The notes under the pieces are model-generated. The model had not been told where the DNA came from. It made no database searches and saw nothing but the letters and a program-made list of their open reading frames with translations. A DNA stretch of 64,000 bases, taken from positions 186,001 through 250,000 of the forward strand of contig NZ_VLKY01000005.1 of assembly GCF_007830155.1 (NCBI RefSeq), given 5' to 3'. The DNA comes from Pseudomonas duriflava. GTDB taxonomy: Bacteria; Pseudomonadota; Gammaproteobacteria; Pseudomonadales; Pseudomonadaceae. The position numbers and the translations under genes are program-made. The stretch's first letter is position 1; each line of letters begins with the position of its first letter. Below, in pieces: positions 26,122 to 34,778 of this stretch.

Positions 26122-26353
26122 CGTACCGGGCTTACGTACCCACTACGCTTTTAATAAAGAGCACTGCTTTACAGCGAAGTACTTGTTATAAGGCAGTGTT
26201 CCGGCGCTCCGATTAATTAACCAGCGCCGCCTATAGACTACTTATCGACATCCTAACCTTAACGTTCTGCCACTAGCGCGTGCGGTTTCTTTATAAGTTC
26301 TATTGGGTAGCACAATACTTTTCAAACTAAACGTGGCAACAAAGACAGCAGCA

Positions 26354-26596
26354 TTAGTGTTTAGCTGCATATTCTTTATTCAAACGGTTCAACTCACGCT
26401 TCACCTCGCTAGAGATTAGCATCAGCTGTTGCAAGTCGATAATATCTAGTCGACTAACCAATCGTGTCACGCTCTGGCCTGTATCGTTATCCTTAACGGC
26501 CAGAACAACCAAATTCGAACTTTCAGGCACAGCCGATAATTGCACATCACAATTATCGTTGAACAATCCGGATACGCTAGGGTTAAACGAAGGCAT
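26354..26596 (-). CDS. 80-residue protein of unknown function
   Basis: Small acidic frame: MPSFNPSVSGLFNDNCDVQL, a central beta-rich part (NLVVLAVKDNDTGQSVTRLVS), then a helical end (LDIIDLQQLMLISSEVKREL). The overall shape (short beta sheet followed by a charged helix with RxLxxxxxLxxxI spacing) recalls the Pseudomonas DUF3509 family, but I am not sure. It lies in an AT-rich interval, unlike its neighbours, which fits either a regulatory small protein or imported DNA. No strong ribosome site is visible. Confidence 0.5.
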   Translation of the reverse strand: MPSFNPSVSGLFNDNCDVQLSAVPESSNLVVLAVKDNDTGQSVTRLVSRLDIIDLQQLMLISSEVKRELNRLNKEYAAKH

Positions 26597-26932
26597 AGTG
26601 GTTTACAACTATGTGAAAAAGTTTGTCCTTTAATGACTATCGGCAAACGGCAAGGGTTCTTTAATATACTATAAGGATCACAAATACCGATCAGCGGTTT
26701 TAATAATCATAGAAACCCACTAGAGCTATACAAAACTTATATATAGAGTTTTGCAAATTAATGTTACATAGCTTTCAAATTATTCTCTAAGAAATAAAAG
26801 CAGAGCATAGGCCTCATTCTTGTTTGTCTTCCTGAGTGGCCCTTGTAGAACGATCAGCTGGCCCCAGGGTCAGGTAAAAATCATAAGTCTTTGATCGAAA
26901 GACTGTGTTGCCCTTTCGCTGGAAGCCTTGCC
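26597..26932. other. AT-rich intergenic region
   Basis: 335 nt upstream of the sirtuin gene, markedly AT-rich. It contains a small inverted repeat CAAAACT-N9-AGTTTTG (26731-26753) around a TATATATA core. Promoter-like hexamers are too numerous here to choose from. No gene is supported. Confidence 0.4.
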
Positions 26933-27778
26933 ATGCTGGATGTCACATCAGAATCACCCTTGACCGAACTACTTAATATTGTGAAATCACGTACAGTTCT
27001 GGTCATCACCGGGGCAGGTATCAGCACGGCTTCGGGCATTCCGGATTATCGAGACGCCAACGGTGTTCGCCGCGGGCGAGCGCCAATGATGCATCAGGAG
27101 TTCGTCAGCTCGGCACAGGCCCGGCGGCGTTATTGGGCACGCAGCATGCGGGGCTGGCCTACCGTGCGTCAGGCGCAGCCAAATGCAGCGCATCACGCCC
27201 TGGCCCACCTTGAGGCAAAGCACCGCATTTCACGCCTTATCACCCAGAATGTGGATGCGTTGCACGAACAGGCTGGCAGCCACCGTGTCATCGAACTGCA
27301 TGGCAACCTGCATCGCGTGGTTTGCCTGGATTGTGGCAAGTGCCAACGACGAGAAGATATTCAGGCCATTCTGGAATCCGAAAACGCCTACCTGCAGGAG
27401 GCCGACATTATCCTTGCGCCCGATGGAGACGCTCAACTGGCTGAGCATTACCTCAATGCGTTTCGCATGCCCGCCTGCCCCTGCTGCGGCAGCGAAATGC
27501 TCAAGCCTGATGTTGTCTTTTTTGGCGACGGCGTACCGACCCATCAGGCTGACGCAGCAACACGCAGCGTACAAGAAGCAGAGGCGCTGTTGGTCATAGG
27601 TACCTCGCTAATGACCTACTCCAGCTTTCGTCTCTGTCAGCAGGCTCACCGGGAAGGCAAGCCCATCATGGCCATCAACCTGGGCAAGACACGGGCGGAT
27701 GCCTTACTAACCCTAAAGGTTGAATCCCATTGTGAGGATGTACTCCCCCGCGTAGTTGAGCAGTGGGTAAATGCCTGA
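26933..27778 (+). CDS. Sir2-family NAD-dependent protein deacylase
   Basis: Sirtuin removing acyl groups from lysines with NAD+. Motifs: GAGISTASGIPDYRD, TQNVDALHEQAG, the catalytic His of ELHGNLH, and a four-cysteine zinc site (CLDCGKC and CPCCG). GTSLMTYSSFRL and NLGKTRAD close the Rossmann fold. GIPDYRD and the zinc spacing are of the SIRT4-like (class II) type. I start at the ATG 26933 (MLDVTSES) because GGAAG lies 9 nt upstream; the frame is open to a TTG at 26891. It converges with the response-regulator gene downstream. Confidence 0.9.
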   Translation: MLDVTSESPLTELLNIVKSRTVLVITGAGISTASGIPDYRDANGVRRGRAPMMHQEFVSSAQARRRYWARSMRGWPTVRQAQPNAAHHALAHLEAKHRISRLITQNVDALHEQAGSHRVIELHGNLHRVVCLDCGKCQRREDIQAILESENAYLQEADIILAPDGDAQLAEHYLNAFRMPACPCCGSEMLKPDVVFFGDGVPTHQADAATRSVQEAEALLVIGTSLMTYSSFRLCQQAHREGKPIMAINLGKTRADALLTLKVESHCEDVLPRVVEQWVNA

Positions 27779-27805
27779 AGGCGCCACCGTTCAAACTCAG
27801 GCAGC

Positions 27806-28159
27806 TCACGCCTCGGCGAGCAGTTCCTGAAGCTGGTGCACCAGTTGTGCAAGTTTCACAGGCTTCATGAAAACAACCGTGTTAAGGCTGTCGATATAGT
27901 CTTCGCTGGGATACCCCGACACAACAATCACTGGGAGCGAGGGAGTGCGGAGCCTTAAATGACGAATAAGCTCGCTGCCTCCCATTCTTGGCATAGCCAG
28001 GTCGGTAATAACGGCATCGGCCGGATCCGCATCATAAATACTCAGGGCAGATACACCCTCATGGGCTATCGATACCCGGTAACCACTGGCCTCCAAAAAG
28101 TCCTGGAACAGCGTAGCAATCTGGAAGTCGTCGTCGACCACAAGGATATGGCGTATCAC
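27806..28159 (-). CDS. Stand-alone response-regulator receiver protein
   Basis: 117 residues consisting only of a receiver domain: acidic pocket VVDDD at 7-11, phospho-acceptor Asp in AVITDLAMPRMGG (about 54), Thr/Ser switch in IVVSGYP and Lys in FMKPVK. It has no output domain. Its start overlaps the stop of the LOV kinase gene by 4 nt (ATGA), so it is translationally coupled and probably the kinase's phosphorylation partner or a phosphate sink. Confidence 0.92.
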   Translation of the reverse strand: MIRHILVVDDDFQIATLFQDFLEASGYRVSIAHEGVSALSIYDADPADAVITDLAMPRMGGSELIRHLRLRTPSLPVIVVSGYPSEDYIDSLNTVVFMKPVKLAQLVHQLQELLAEA

Positions 28160-29880
28160 TCAGTCAAATTCCTCTGGCCGAACACGGACGGGGTCCGATC
28201 CAATAGCGTGGCTATTCGATCGGCCAGCTCATGCTGCCGATAGGGTTTAGTCAAGGTAATCATGGAAACATCAACATCCTGACTGGCCAGATCATCCATG
28301 TAGCCGGTTGCCAGAAGTATTGGAATATCAGGGTACCGTTGGCGAATACGTCTGGCCAGGACCAGCCCATTAATGCCGCCCGGCATCATGACGTCAGTGA
28401 ATAATAAATCCACAGGGCCTTGCCGGTCGAGCAACTGCAAGGCGTCCTCTCCACTAGCAGCGGAGAAAACCTGATAGCCCAACGACTTCAAATACGACTC
28501 CGTAACCTGACGTACGTCGTCGCTGTCTTCGACCAGCAGAATTGTTGAGGCCGACTGAAGCGTAGCCGAATCCTCCGAGGAGCCGTCAGAAGGTGTAGGC
28601 GGCACCATTCGCTCAGTCGCGACGGGAAAAATCATCCGCACCGTAGTGCCCTCACCCGGCTGGCTTTCGATTTCCAGACGACCATGTGATTGCTGAACGA
28701 AGCCGTGCACCATCGCCAGCCCAAGGCCGGTGCCCGGCGTCTTGGTGGTAAAGAAGGGCTCAGTGGCCCGCTGTACGATTTCAGGCGGCATCCCCTCGCC
28801 CTCATCTATGACGCAGATCATGACATACACGCCCGCTGGCAAACGATGGGCATCGCTGCGCTCCCGGTCCTGCAAAATGGCCGTCCCGATCGTTACTTTG
28901 CCGCCGTTAGGCATTGCATCGCGGGCATTGATCAACACGTTCAGCAGGGCCATTTCCATATGGGTAGGGTCTACCGTACACGCGGGCAGCCCTGGTTTAA
29001 GATCCAAACGCAGATCCACTTTCTCACCCAACGTGCGCACCAGCATTTCGCTGAAGTCCACAACGAGGGAATTCAGACTGACCTGCCTAGGCTCCAGCCT
29101 TTGCTTTCGGGCAAAGGTCAGAAGCTGCTGAGTCAACTTGCCGCCGCGCTCGGCGGCCTGCTGGGCGCTCTGGATCGCGAGCGCCAGCATCGCGTTGTCC
29201 TGCGTGTACTGTTCGGCGAGTTCAAGATTGCCGGTAATGACCTGAAGCAGGTTGTTGAAATCATGGGCGAGCCCGGCCGTGAGCTGACCAATCGCCTCCA
29301 TCTTTTGTGCTTGCCGAAACGACTGCTCTGAAAAACGTCGCCGTGTGATGTCGATTTGCGAAGCGAACCAGTACAGCAGCCTGCCGTTTTCATCAAAGAT
29401 CGGCCCCGTGAAAAAGGCATTCCAGAACGGCGTACCGCCGGCCTTATAATTGAGAATATCCACAGCTACAGCGCGATGATCCTGAAGCGCGGCCCGGATT
29501 TCCGCTACGGTATCTGGATCCGTCTTCTCACCCTGAAGAAAACGGCAGTTTCGTCCTACGACTTCTTCCTCTCGATATCCGGTCAGGTCGAGGAATGCCC
29601 GATTGACAAAGACGAGAGGGTTGTCCGGCTGATTCGGGTCGCTGATGGCCATAGGCATCCGCGTCATTTCAACGGCAGCGAAGAATATGTTGCCTCGATC
29701 GTCCAGGCCCGACCGTGAGATATAGGAGGCCTGCCAGTGTTTGACGCCAGGATTACCCAACGGATGATAACTGTTGCCCTCTAGCTTCCCACCGGCCGGC
29801 AGCCCAGCACTTTGTCCGCCCCCTTCCGTATCTAGTGGTCGGTCGAGGTTGGCATCCCCCTTGTCGCTGCTTGTCGTCAT
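28156..29880 (-). CDS. LOV-domain hybrid histidine kinase (blue-light sensor)
   Basis: 574-residue soluble photoreceptor kinase. Residues 65-180 form a LOV domain with the photoactive GRNCRFLQG motif (Cys 112 forms the flavin adduct), the FWNAFFTGPIF strand and the conserved Gln in WFASQIDITRR. The histidine-kinase core follows: H206 in GLAHDFNN, N-box INARDAMPNGG, G-boxes DEGEGMP and GTGLGLAM. A C-terminal receiver has its phospho-Asp at D496 (LLFTDVMMPGG). The order LOV-HK-REC matches the P. syringae LOV kinase described in the literature. A separate receiver gene follows with a 4-nt overlap. No bacteriophytochrome gene is nearby. Confidence 0.95.
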   Translation of the reverse strand: MTTSSDKGDANLDRPLDTEGGGQSAGLPAGGKLEGNSYHPLGNPGVKHWQASYISRSGLDDRGNIFFAAVEMTRMPMAISDPNQPDNPLVFVNRAFLDLTGYREEEVVGRNCRFLQGEKTDPDTVAEIRAALQDHRAVAVDILNYKAGGTPFWNAFFTGPIFDENGRLLYWFASQIDITRRRFSEQSFRQAQKMEAIGQLTAGLAHDFNNLLQVITGNLELAEQYTQDNAMLALAIQSAQQAAERGGKLTQQLLTFARKQRLEPRQVSLNSLVVDFSEMLVRTLGEKVDLRLDLKPGLPACTVDPTHMEMALLNVLINARDAMPNGGKVTIGTAILQDRERSDAHRLPAGVYVMICVIDEGEGMPPEIVQRATEPFFTTKTPGTGLGLAMVHGFVQQSHGRLEIESQPGEGTTVRMIFPVATERMVPPTPSDGSSEDSATLQSASTILLVEDSDDVRQVTESYLKSLGYQVFSAASGEDALQLLDRQGPVDLLFTDVMMPGGINGLVLARRIRQRYPDIPILLATGYMDDLASQDVDVSMITLTKPYRQHELADRIATLLDRTPSVFGQRNLTE

Positions 29881-30056
29881 CGTTTACCCCACTCTCCTGC
29901 GCCAAGCCCTTGCAGCCAGCGAAACGAATAATTCATTCCGGTAGGTGACACGAACCTTCAAGGGGGTAACGGTGTACTCATGCCCGGACGTGGTACTTAA
30001 TAGACTCATCCTATCAAGGCAGGGTTTCATTTGATCTACATCACATTATTTTCATT

Positions 30057-30668
30057 TCAGCGTCCGTTCAGAGCCAGCAGGGCCAGTACCAACAAGGCGA
30101 CCCCACATACACCGTGGCTGATGCGGTGGCCGCGCGGCGAAACAGTACGGCCCAACCAGGCGGCCAAACCAGCACTGATAAAACAACTGGTTACGGAAGC
30201 CGCCATGAATCCCCCAAAGAAGGCAGCCAACTGCCCGGTGCCAGGGGTATCGCCAACAATTCCTGCCAGCGCACTGCCAAGTGCGCCCCAGTACACAATG
30301 TTCTTGGGGTTGGTCAGGGAAATCAGAGCACCGGTCAGAAAAGCACCTGCTGTCTGCGGGCTGGCTTCATCAGTTGGCGCAGGCAGACGCCAGGCCTCAT
30401 ACATGCTTCTGAAGCCCAGCCAGGTCAGGTAGATCGCACAAACCACTGCCAGCGGCGTTCGGATGGCCGGCTCCATCAACAAGATAGAGATTCCGGCAAG
30501 CCCCAATAAGGCCCAGAGCGCATCGCCGATCAGTGATCCTAGCTGCACATACAAGGCGGGTCTGAAGCCACCCTGTAAACCACGCCGGAGCGTTTCCGCC
30601 AAAACGGCGCCGGGAGACAAACAAAAGATAAAACCGAACAGTGCGGCGGACATTACGATCATCAGCAT
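30057..30668 (-). CDS. LysE/RhtB-family exporter
   Basis: 203-residue inner-membrane exporter of amino acids or related metabolites. The family signature lies at the N-terminus (FIFCLSPGAVLAETLRRGLQGG), followed by six hydrophobic segments. LTNPKNIVYWGALG is the second conserved block. GGTGA precedes the ATG. It follows, on the same strand, an AraC-type regulator ending 74 nt upstream, a frequent pairing in which the regulator controls the exporter. The substrate is unknown. Confidence 0.9.
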   Translation of the reverse strand: MLMIVMSAALFGFIFCLSPGAVLAETLRRGLQGGFRPALYVQLGSLIGDALWALLGLAGISILLMEPAIRTPLAVVCAIYLTWLGFRSMYEAWRLPAPTDEASPQTAGAFLTGALISLTNPKNIVYWGALGSALAGIVGDTPGTGQLAAFFGGFMAASVTSCFISAGLAAWLGRTVSPRGHRISHGVCGVALLVLALLALNGR

Positions 30669-30742
30669 GAGAGATCACCGGAAAAAGAAACAGCGCAACC
30701 CTGCCTGTTATGGCCGGAAAAAACTTGTACTGGATTGCGGTC

Positions 30743-31534
30743 TCACCCTCGTAGGGCACGTTGATAACGCCCTGGTGACAGTCCATAGGCTGCGCGGAAA
30801 TGCCGACTCAGGTGGCTTTGATCGGCAAACCCTAACGCATAGGCTACCTGCGTGGCGGGCATCCCGGCACGCAGCAGGGCCTGGGCGCGGCGCGTACGCA
30901 GTTGCATGGCCCACTGCCGAGGGCTGAGCCCGGTTTCCTGCTGAAAGGTACGCAGCATGTGGAACTTGGACAATCCCAGTTCGCAGGCTATCTCGTCCAA
31001 CGTCGGACTCTCCTGTAACCGTGCGGCCAGTAGTTCCTGAGTACGTATGACAGCTGATACCCCCATGGAGACTGGGCAGGCCAGGCGTACACCTATCGCC
31101 GTCATGACTTGAGGCAGCAGCATGACCAGTTCTTCCTCGCCGCGCTCGCACATGAACGGATCACCGGACAAGCTCCAGGCTATTGCCACGGCCAAAGCCT
31201 TTGCCAGGTCTGGTCGCTCACACACAGGTCGCTCGAACTCGACCCGGCTCACTCCTATATCGGCGGCCAGCCTCTCCGTCGTCAGGTACAAACTGACAAA
31301 CCGCCATGGTTGCCCCTCCTGAGCACCGCCCGCTTGAATCTGCCCGGGGTTATAAGCGGTAATCGCTCCTGCTCGTGCAGTAAAGGTCTTTCGATCCAGC
31401 CAGACCTGCTCCTCACCAAGCAGATTGGCGCTAATGACGCATTCGTCATGGCTGTGCTTTTCAAAGCGCTGCCCTACTGCTTCGACAGCACTTACTTCCA
31501 TGGACCCAAGCCGGGCGTAGCGTATACCAGTCAT
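30743..31534 (-). CDS. AraC-family regulator (LysE-associated type)
   Basis: 263 residues. An N-terminal AraC-type cupin (EKHSHDECVISANLLGEEQVWLD) senses the ligand. The C-terminal DNA-binding domain has helix-turn-helix units TLDEIACELGLSKFHMLRTF and ATQVAYALGFADQSHLSRHF, ending YGLSPGRYQRALRG. It is transcribed toward the LysE-type exporter 74 nt downstream and probably activates it. AAGGATAAGATC precedes the ATG. Confidence 0.9.
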   Translation of the reverse strand: MTGIRYARLGSMEVSAVEAVGQRFEKHSHDECVISANLLGEEQVWLDRKTFTARAGAITAYNPGQIQAGGAQEGQPWRFVSLYLTTERLAADIGVSRVEFERPVCERPDLAKALAVAIAWSLSGDPFMCERGEEELVMLLPQVMTAIGVRLACPVSMGVSAVIRTQELLAARLQESPTLDEIACELGLSKFHMLRTFQQETGLSPRQWAMQLRTRRAQALLRAGMPATQVAYALGFADQSHLSRHFRAAYGLSPGRYQRALRG

Positions 31535-31585
31535 GATCTTATCCTTCGTCTTAGCCCATAAGCTTCCTGCTCTACAACAGGCGTA

Positions 31586-31655
31586 GCAAAAGGCTTACAA
31601 ACGTCTACCACGTTTGCCGCTAGGCCTGCCTGCGCGGTGTGCGTACTCTACACAC
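31586..31655 (+). promoter_or_regulatory. Promoter of Rsm-type sRNA copy 1
   Basis: GCAAAAGGCTTACA at 31586-31599 is shared with the two other copies. Its CTTACA is the right half of the published GacA upstream site (TGTAAG-N6-CTTACA); the left half is degenerate here. A -10 candidate TACTCT lies at 31644-31649 within GCGTACTCTACACACATC, also shared by the paralogues. The distance from the box to the inferred start is about 58 nt. Confidence 0.55.
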
Positions 31656-31656
31656 A

Positions 31657-31773
31657 TCAGATGCAGCGCAGGACGCGCTCAGCCTGATCAAGGACGTATG
31701 ACTCTGCCAGGATGGCATGTCGACAGGATGTCGAGCTTGGTCAGCAAATAACCCGCTTCGGCGGGTTTTTTGT
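31657..31773 (+). ncRNA. Rsm-type regulatory small RNA, copy 1
   Basis: About 117 nt. Four AGGA motifs, three of them in hairpin loops: AGCGC-AGGAC-GCGCT (31665-31679), TGCC-AGGAT-GGCA, and TCGAC-AGGAT-GTCGA; the fourth is atcaAGGAcg between them. It ends in a strong terminator (acccgc-ttcg-gcgggt, then T6, 31749-31773). GGA in hairpin loops is the binding site of CsrA/RsmA/RsmE proteins, so this RNA should sequester them. Two paralogues lie at 39.2 and 40.0 kb with the same core order and the same promoter box. No open frame occupies it. Confidence 0.75.
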
Positions 31774-31948
31774 TGGCTTCGAAAACCATTCAGGCCTTTT
31801 TCACCTTCCGCAGCGTCTCTTGGACACTTTTTTGGAAAGCAGCCTGTCTCCGCCCTATCAGAAGAGTCCTATCGACACCCTCGCCTCCCTGACCTTTTAT
31901 TTATAGGCACTTCTGCGAGGCGGTTTGATCACAACAACGCGTAGCCGA

Positions 31949-33214
31949 TCAGAAATCAAACCCAGCCTGCCCATGAGCAGCCGGGTCCGCCTTTCTCGTC
32001 CGGCGTGGTGCGCTTGTCGGCTTGGTTTTAACAGCCGAGTTGGGCGCTTCGACAATCCGTACCGTCAGCGTGATCTGCCGTGAGGTATCTTTGGAAACCT
32101 GCAATACGAAACGGCAGCCTGACTCAACTTGGTTGATTGCTGACGCAACATAGCCAGGGTGGCTCTCTGTCGCAGCGCACACGTTTTTCAATACAGAAGC
32201 GGTACGTTTGCCCCTCTGAAATACCAGCAAAACGGCTTTCGCCTCCTGCCACAGTGCAGATGCCAGCAGCTCATCAAGATAACGGTTGTACGCTTCGGCA
32301 TGGCTCCAGAACAGGCATTCCCCGGTAAAGACGCCTCGCCCGCCTACCAGCAGTTCAAAGCCTGCCGGGCCTTTGGCCCTGAACGCTTCTTCTGCACCAT
32401 CGTCCCGCTCGAAAGCGGCGTTGATATGCAGAAGAACGTGATTTCGTAGCAGCCCCTCGTCCATTGCAGCGAACAGGCTGGGACTATAAGACAGGCATTC
32501 GACCGCGCCGTGGACAGCCTCTAGCACTTGCTCATATTGCGTAGGCGTCAGCGTTGGCTCCGGCCGTTGCGGCTCGGCGGGTACGAGAGGTAGAGCGGGC
32601 AATGGTTTTCGGCTACCGGGCCGCGCCCCGCCTGGGCGCGGTCGTAAAGGAATATCAAGAGCGGCAAGCAGCGCCTTTCGTCCCAGCAGCTGCTGCCGAC
32701 GTTTTTCAATCTCAGCTTCCACTTGGCTCACTAGGGCCTCGTTGTAAGCCATCACAACGCTTCTTATCCGGTCCAAGTGTTTGTCGATGTCGTTAAGCGT
32801 GCGCTCGATCATGGCCTTGGCGCCGTGCTCCTCTCCGGGTTTGACCTCAAGGGTTATCAGCAGCGATTGTTTATGGATCTTGATCGGCAGCGACGTTTCG
32901 AACGGTGCCCCGCTCCGTGCCTGGAATAACTCTTCGTCACCATCAAAAGGCACTTCGATTTCCAGCCGCTGAATGGGAGCCTCCTCTTCAACGGCATAAT
33001 CTTCCTGCACGTCCATCTGCCAGTCACTGCGCCGCAAGACCGGGGGCTGTATTGTGTTCTTCTGGACGAAATAATCGACCAGCCGGGCCGGAGGTGACTG
33101 AAGAATCTGATTTTCGGCAAGGGCCGCGATTTCCTCAGGTAGCTGGGCACGCTGCTGCGCCAGCCTTTCCTGAACGTCGAAATCCGCAAAGAGAGTATCG
33201 GGCACACTCATCAT
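31949..33214 (-). CDS. Conserved hypothetical protein with degenerate PD-(D/E)XK nuclease-like domain
   Basis: 421 residues. I recognise the N-terminal half (EVPFDGDEELFQARSG..., charged helix 140-180) as a widespread uncharacterised family. The C-terminal half (240-370) has the restriction-endonuclease-like pattern in which relatives read TDILI...IAECKFW. Here the corresponding segments are FELLV (Asp to Glu 287) and GECLFW (E299, Lys to Leu 301), so two of three catalytic residues are changed. A proline/arginine-rich linker (190-225) separates the halves, and a basic tail ends the protein. GGGAA precedes the ATG. No partner gene is adjacent; the start of the next gene upstream on the same strand is over 1 kb away. 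DNA or nucleotide binding without cleavage is possible. Confidence 0.75.
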   Translation of the reverse strand: MMSVPDTLFADFDVQERLAQQRAQLPEEIAALAENQILQSPPARLVDYFVQKNTIQPPVLRRSDWQMDVQEDYAVEEEAPIQRLEIEVPFDGDEELFQARSGAPFETSLPIKIHKQSLLITLEVKPGEEHGAKAMIERTLNDIDKHLDRIRSVVMAYNEALVSQVEAEIEKRRQQLLGRKALLAALDIPLRPRPGGARPGSRKPLPALPLVPAEPQRPEPTLTPTQYEQVLEAVHGAVECLSYSPSLFAAMDEGLLRNHVLLHINAAFERDDGAEEAFRAKGPAGFELLVGGRGVFTGECLFWSHAEAYNRYLDELLASALWQEAKAVLLVFQRGKRTASVLKNVCAATESHPGYVASAINQVESGCRFVLQVSKDTSRQITLTVRIVEAPNSAVKTKPTSAPRRTRKADPAAHGQAGFDF

Positions 33215-33420
33215 GGTTCCCTGGCATCAAATCCCCTGTTCGGATTGGAGCAGGCGGAGCCCCAGGAAAATCCCCTCTACCGACAAGTGTTGTACTCACA
33301 GCAGAGAGAACAGAAAAATGGTCTCTTTGCTTGAGCACTCTAGAGGCTGGCCTTTGAGCAGTGAAAATGACCGTATCATCCAAGCGCCCCGCATTTCTCA
33401 GGGCACCCGTTGGCTATACC

Positions 33421-34503
33421 TCAGGACGCTTCGATCATTTTCTGTGCTTCAGCCGCCACGGCCCGGTTCCGCCCTGACTTTTTCCCCACATACAGCGCCT
33501 TGTCGGTTCGCTGAATCGCATCCTGCAAGGCCTCATTCTGGCCTATCTCACAAAAAGCCAACGTTGCAGTCACCTTGATGGGGCCGTTCTCGCCCTCGTA
33601 CTCGGCGGCTTCGATCCGCTGCCGGATGCGCTCTGCAATATTCCGCACAATGCCTAAATCGGCGTTGCGCAGCAGAATGAGAAACTCCTCGCCGCCCCAG
33701 CGAGACGCGACATCCGTAGACCTAACGCTCTCTATGAGTACGGTCGAAACTTTCTGTAAGACCGCATCACCTACATCATGTCCGTAGGTATCGTTGATCG
33801 TCTTGAAATGGTCGACATCTAGCATGATCAAGGCGAGCGGCTTATAGCGCTGAGACGCATAAAGACGTTGTGCCTCAGTATGCAGCCGACCACGGTTGTA
33901 CAACTTGGTCAGGCCATCCGTGTTCGCCAGATTAAAAAGATCCGACTGCATGGCCAGCGAGGAAAAGGCGGTTAGTGCTGCGATATAAATGAGGATAACT
34001 GCGGCGATGATCAGGTTGGCGAAAGCAAAAAGTTCTAATTGATCGGCATTTAAACCCACCTGGTTGACCAACTGAGGCGCCATGAGCTTACCGGCCGCAA
34101 GAACGATAAGAGTGCCCACGCAAAAGGCGGCTCTCCAGCTGATACTGATCGTATAGTTGTACAACGCCAGCGGGATGATGCAGAACAGATAGTAGTAAAA
34201 CCCACTGCTCCACCCCATGATCAAGGTCGCGAGTAGCGAATGCAGTATGATTTCCCAGGCAAGGATAAGACTGACGAGCCGAAACCGCTTGGTCTTTAAC
34301 AATCGGGGACAAATGGCATACGCCACAACGCTGCCCACATTAAAGACAGCTAGGCTCATGCTACCCACGAGATAAAAGACCACGGCAAAGACGGCATGCG
34401 TAATAAAAGCCGCTGTGACACCGAGGCCTGCCTTTCCCCAGAATCGCTCGGTAACGTTCTGCAGGATCTGATGGCGATCTATAGAAGAAAGCGTTTCGTT
34501 CAT
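33421..34503 (-). CDS. Membrane-bound diguanylate cyclase
   Basis: 360 residues: six hydrophobic segments in the first 185 residues (roughly 28-48, 52-66, 78-97, 100-116, 126-141 and 158-180) and a GGDEF domain at about 190-350. The active site is GGEEF at 270-274, with I-site RSTD at 261-264 and metal Asp in LIMLDVDHFKTIND. The sensor part has no recognised name. The start at 34503 has a poor ribosome site. Second diguanylate cyclase in the window, likely feeding local cyclic-di-GMP pools. Confidence 0.92.
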   Translation of the reverse strand: MNETLSSIDRHQILQNVTERFWGKAGLGVTAAFITHAVFAVVFYLVGSMSLAVFNVGSVVAYAICPRLLKTKRFRLVSLILAWEIILHSLLATLIMGWSSGFYYYLFCIIPLALYNYTISISWRAAFCVGTLIVLAAGKLMAPQLVNQVGLNADQLELFAFANLIIAAVILIYIAALTAFSSLAMQSDLFNLANTDGLTKLYNRGRLHTEAQRLYASQRYKPLALIMLDVDHFKTINDTYGHDVGDAVLQKVSTVLIESVRSTDVASRWGGEEFLILLRNADLGIVRNIAERIRQRIEAAEYEGENGPIKVTATLAFCEIGQNEALQDAIQRTDKALYVGKKSGRNRAVAAEAQKMIEAS

Positions 34504-34642
34504 GTTGAAAAGGCCTGGCCTAAACAGGCCGCTTTAGCCAGACATCATGGTCTGAAAGAAGTTATGTAGTTATCGGCTTGAAAACAAAACCCTTTATGTA
34601 ACGCGTCTTTCTTTCTGTAATCCCCACCTAAATACACACGCA

Positions 34643-34672
34643 TAAAAAACCCGACCGAAGCCGGGTAAAAAA
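34643..34672 (-). terminator. Terminator after the DUF2267 pair
   Basis: Read on the minus strand: acccggc-ttcg-gtcgggt (34649-34666) with one G-T pair, followed by T6. It lies about 107 nt past the stop of the second DUF2267 gene. Confidence 0.8.
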
Positions 34673-34778
34673 GAGTCGGGCTACAGGAGGGTGTAGTGTG
34701 TCCCGATATTCAGTCTATCGGCCTGCTTCCGATAACCTTAAGGACTCTCCTGAATATTTTTCCATAGCTGACAAACAG

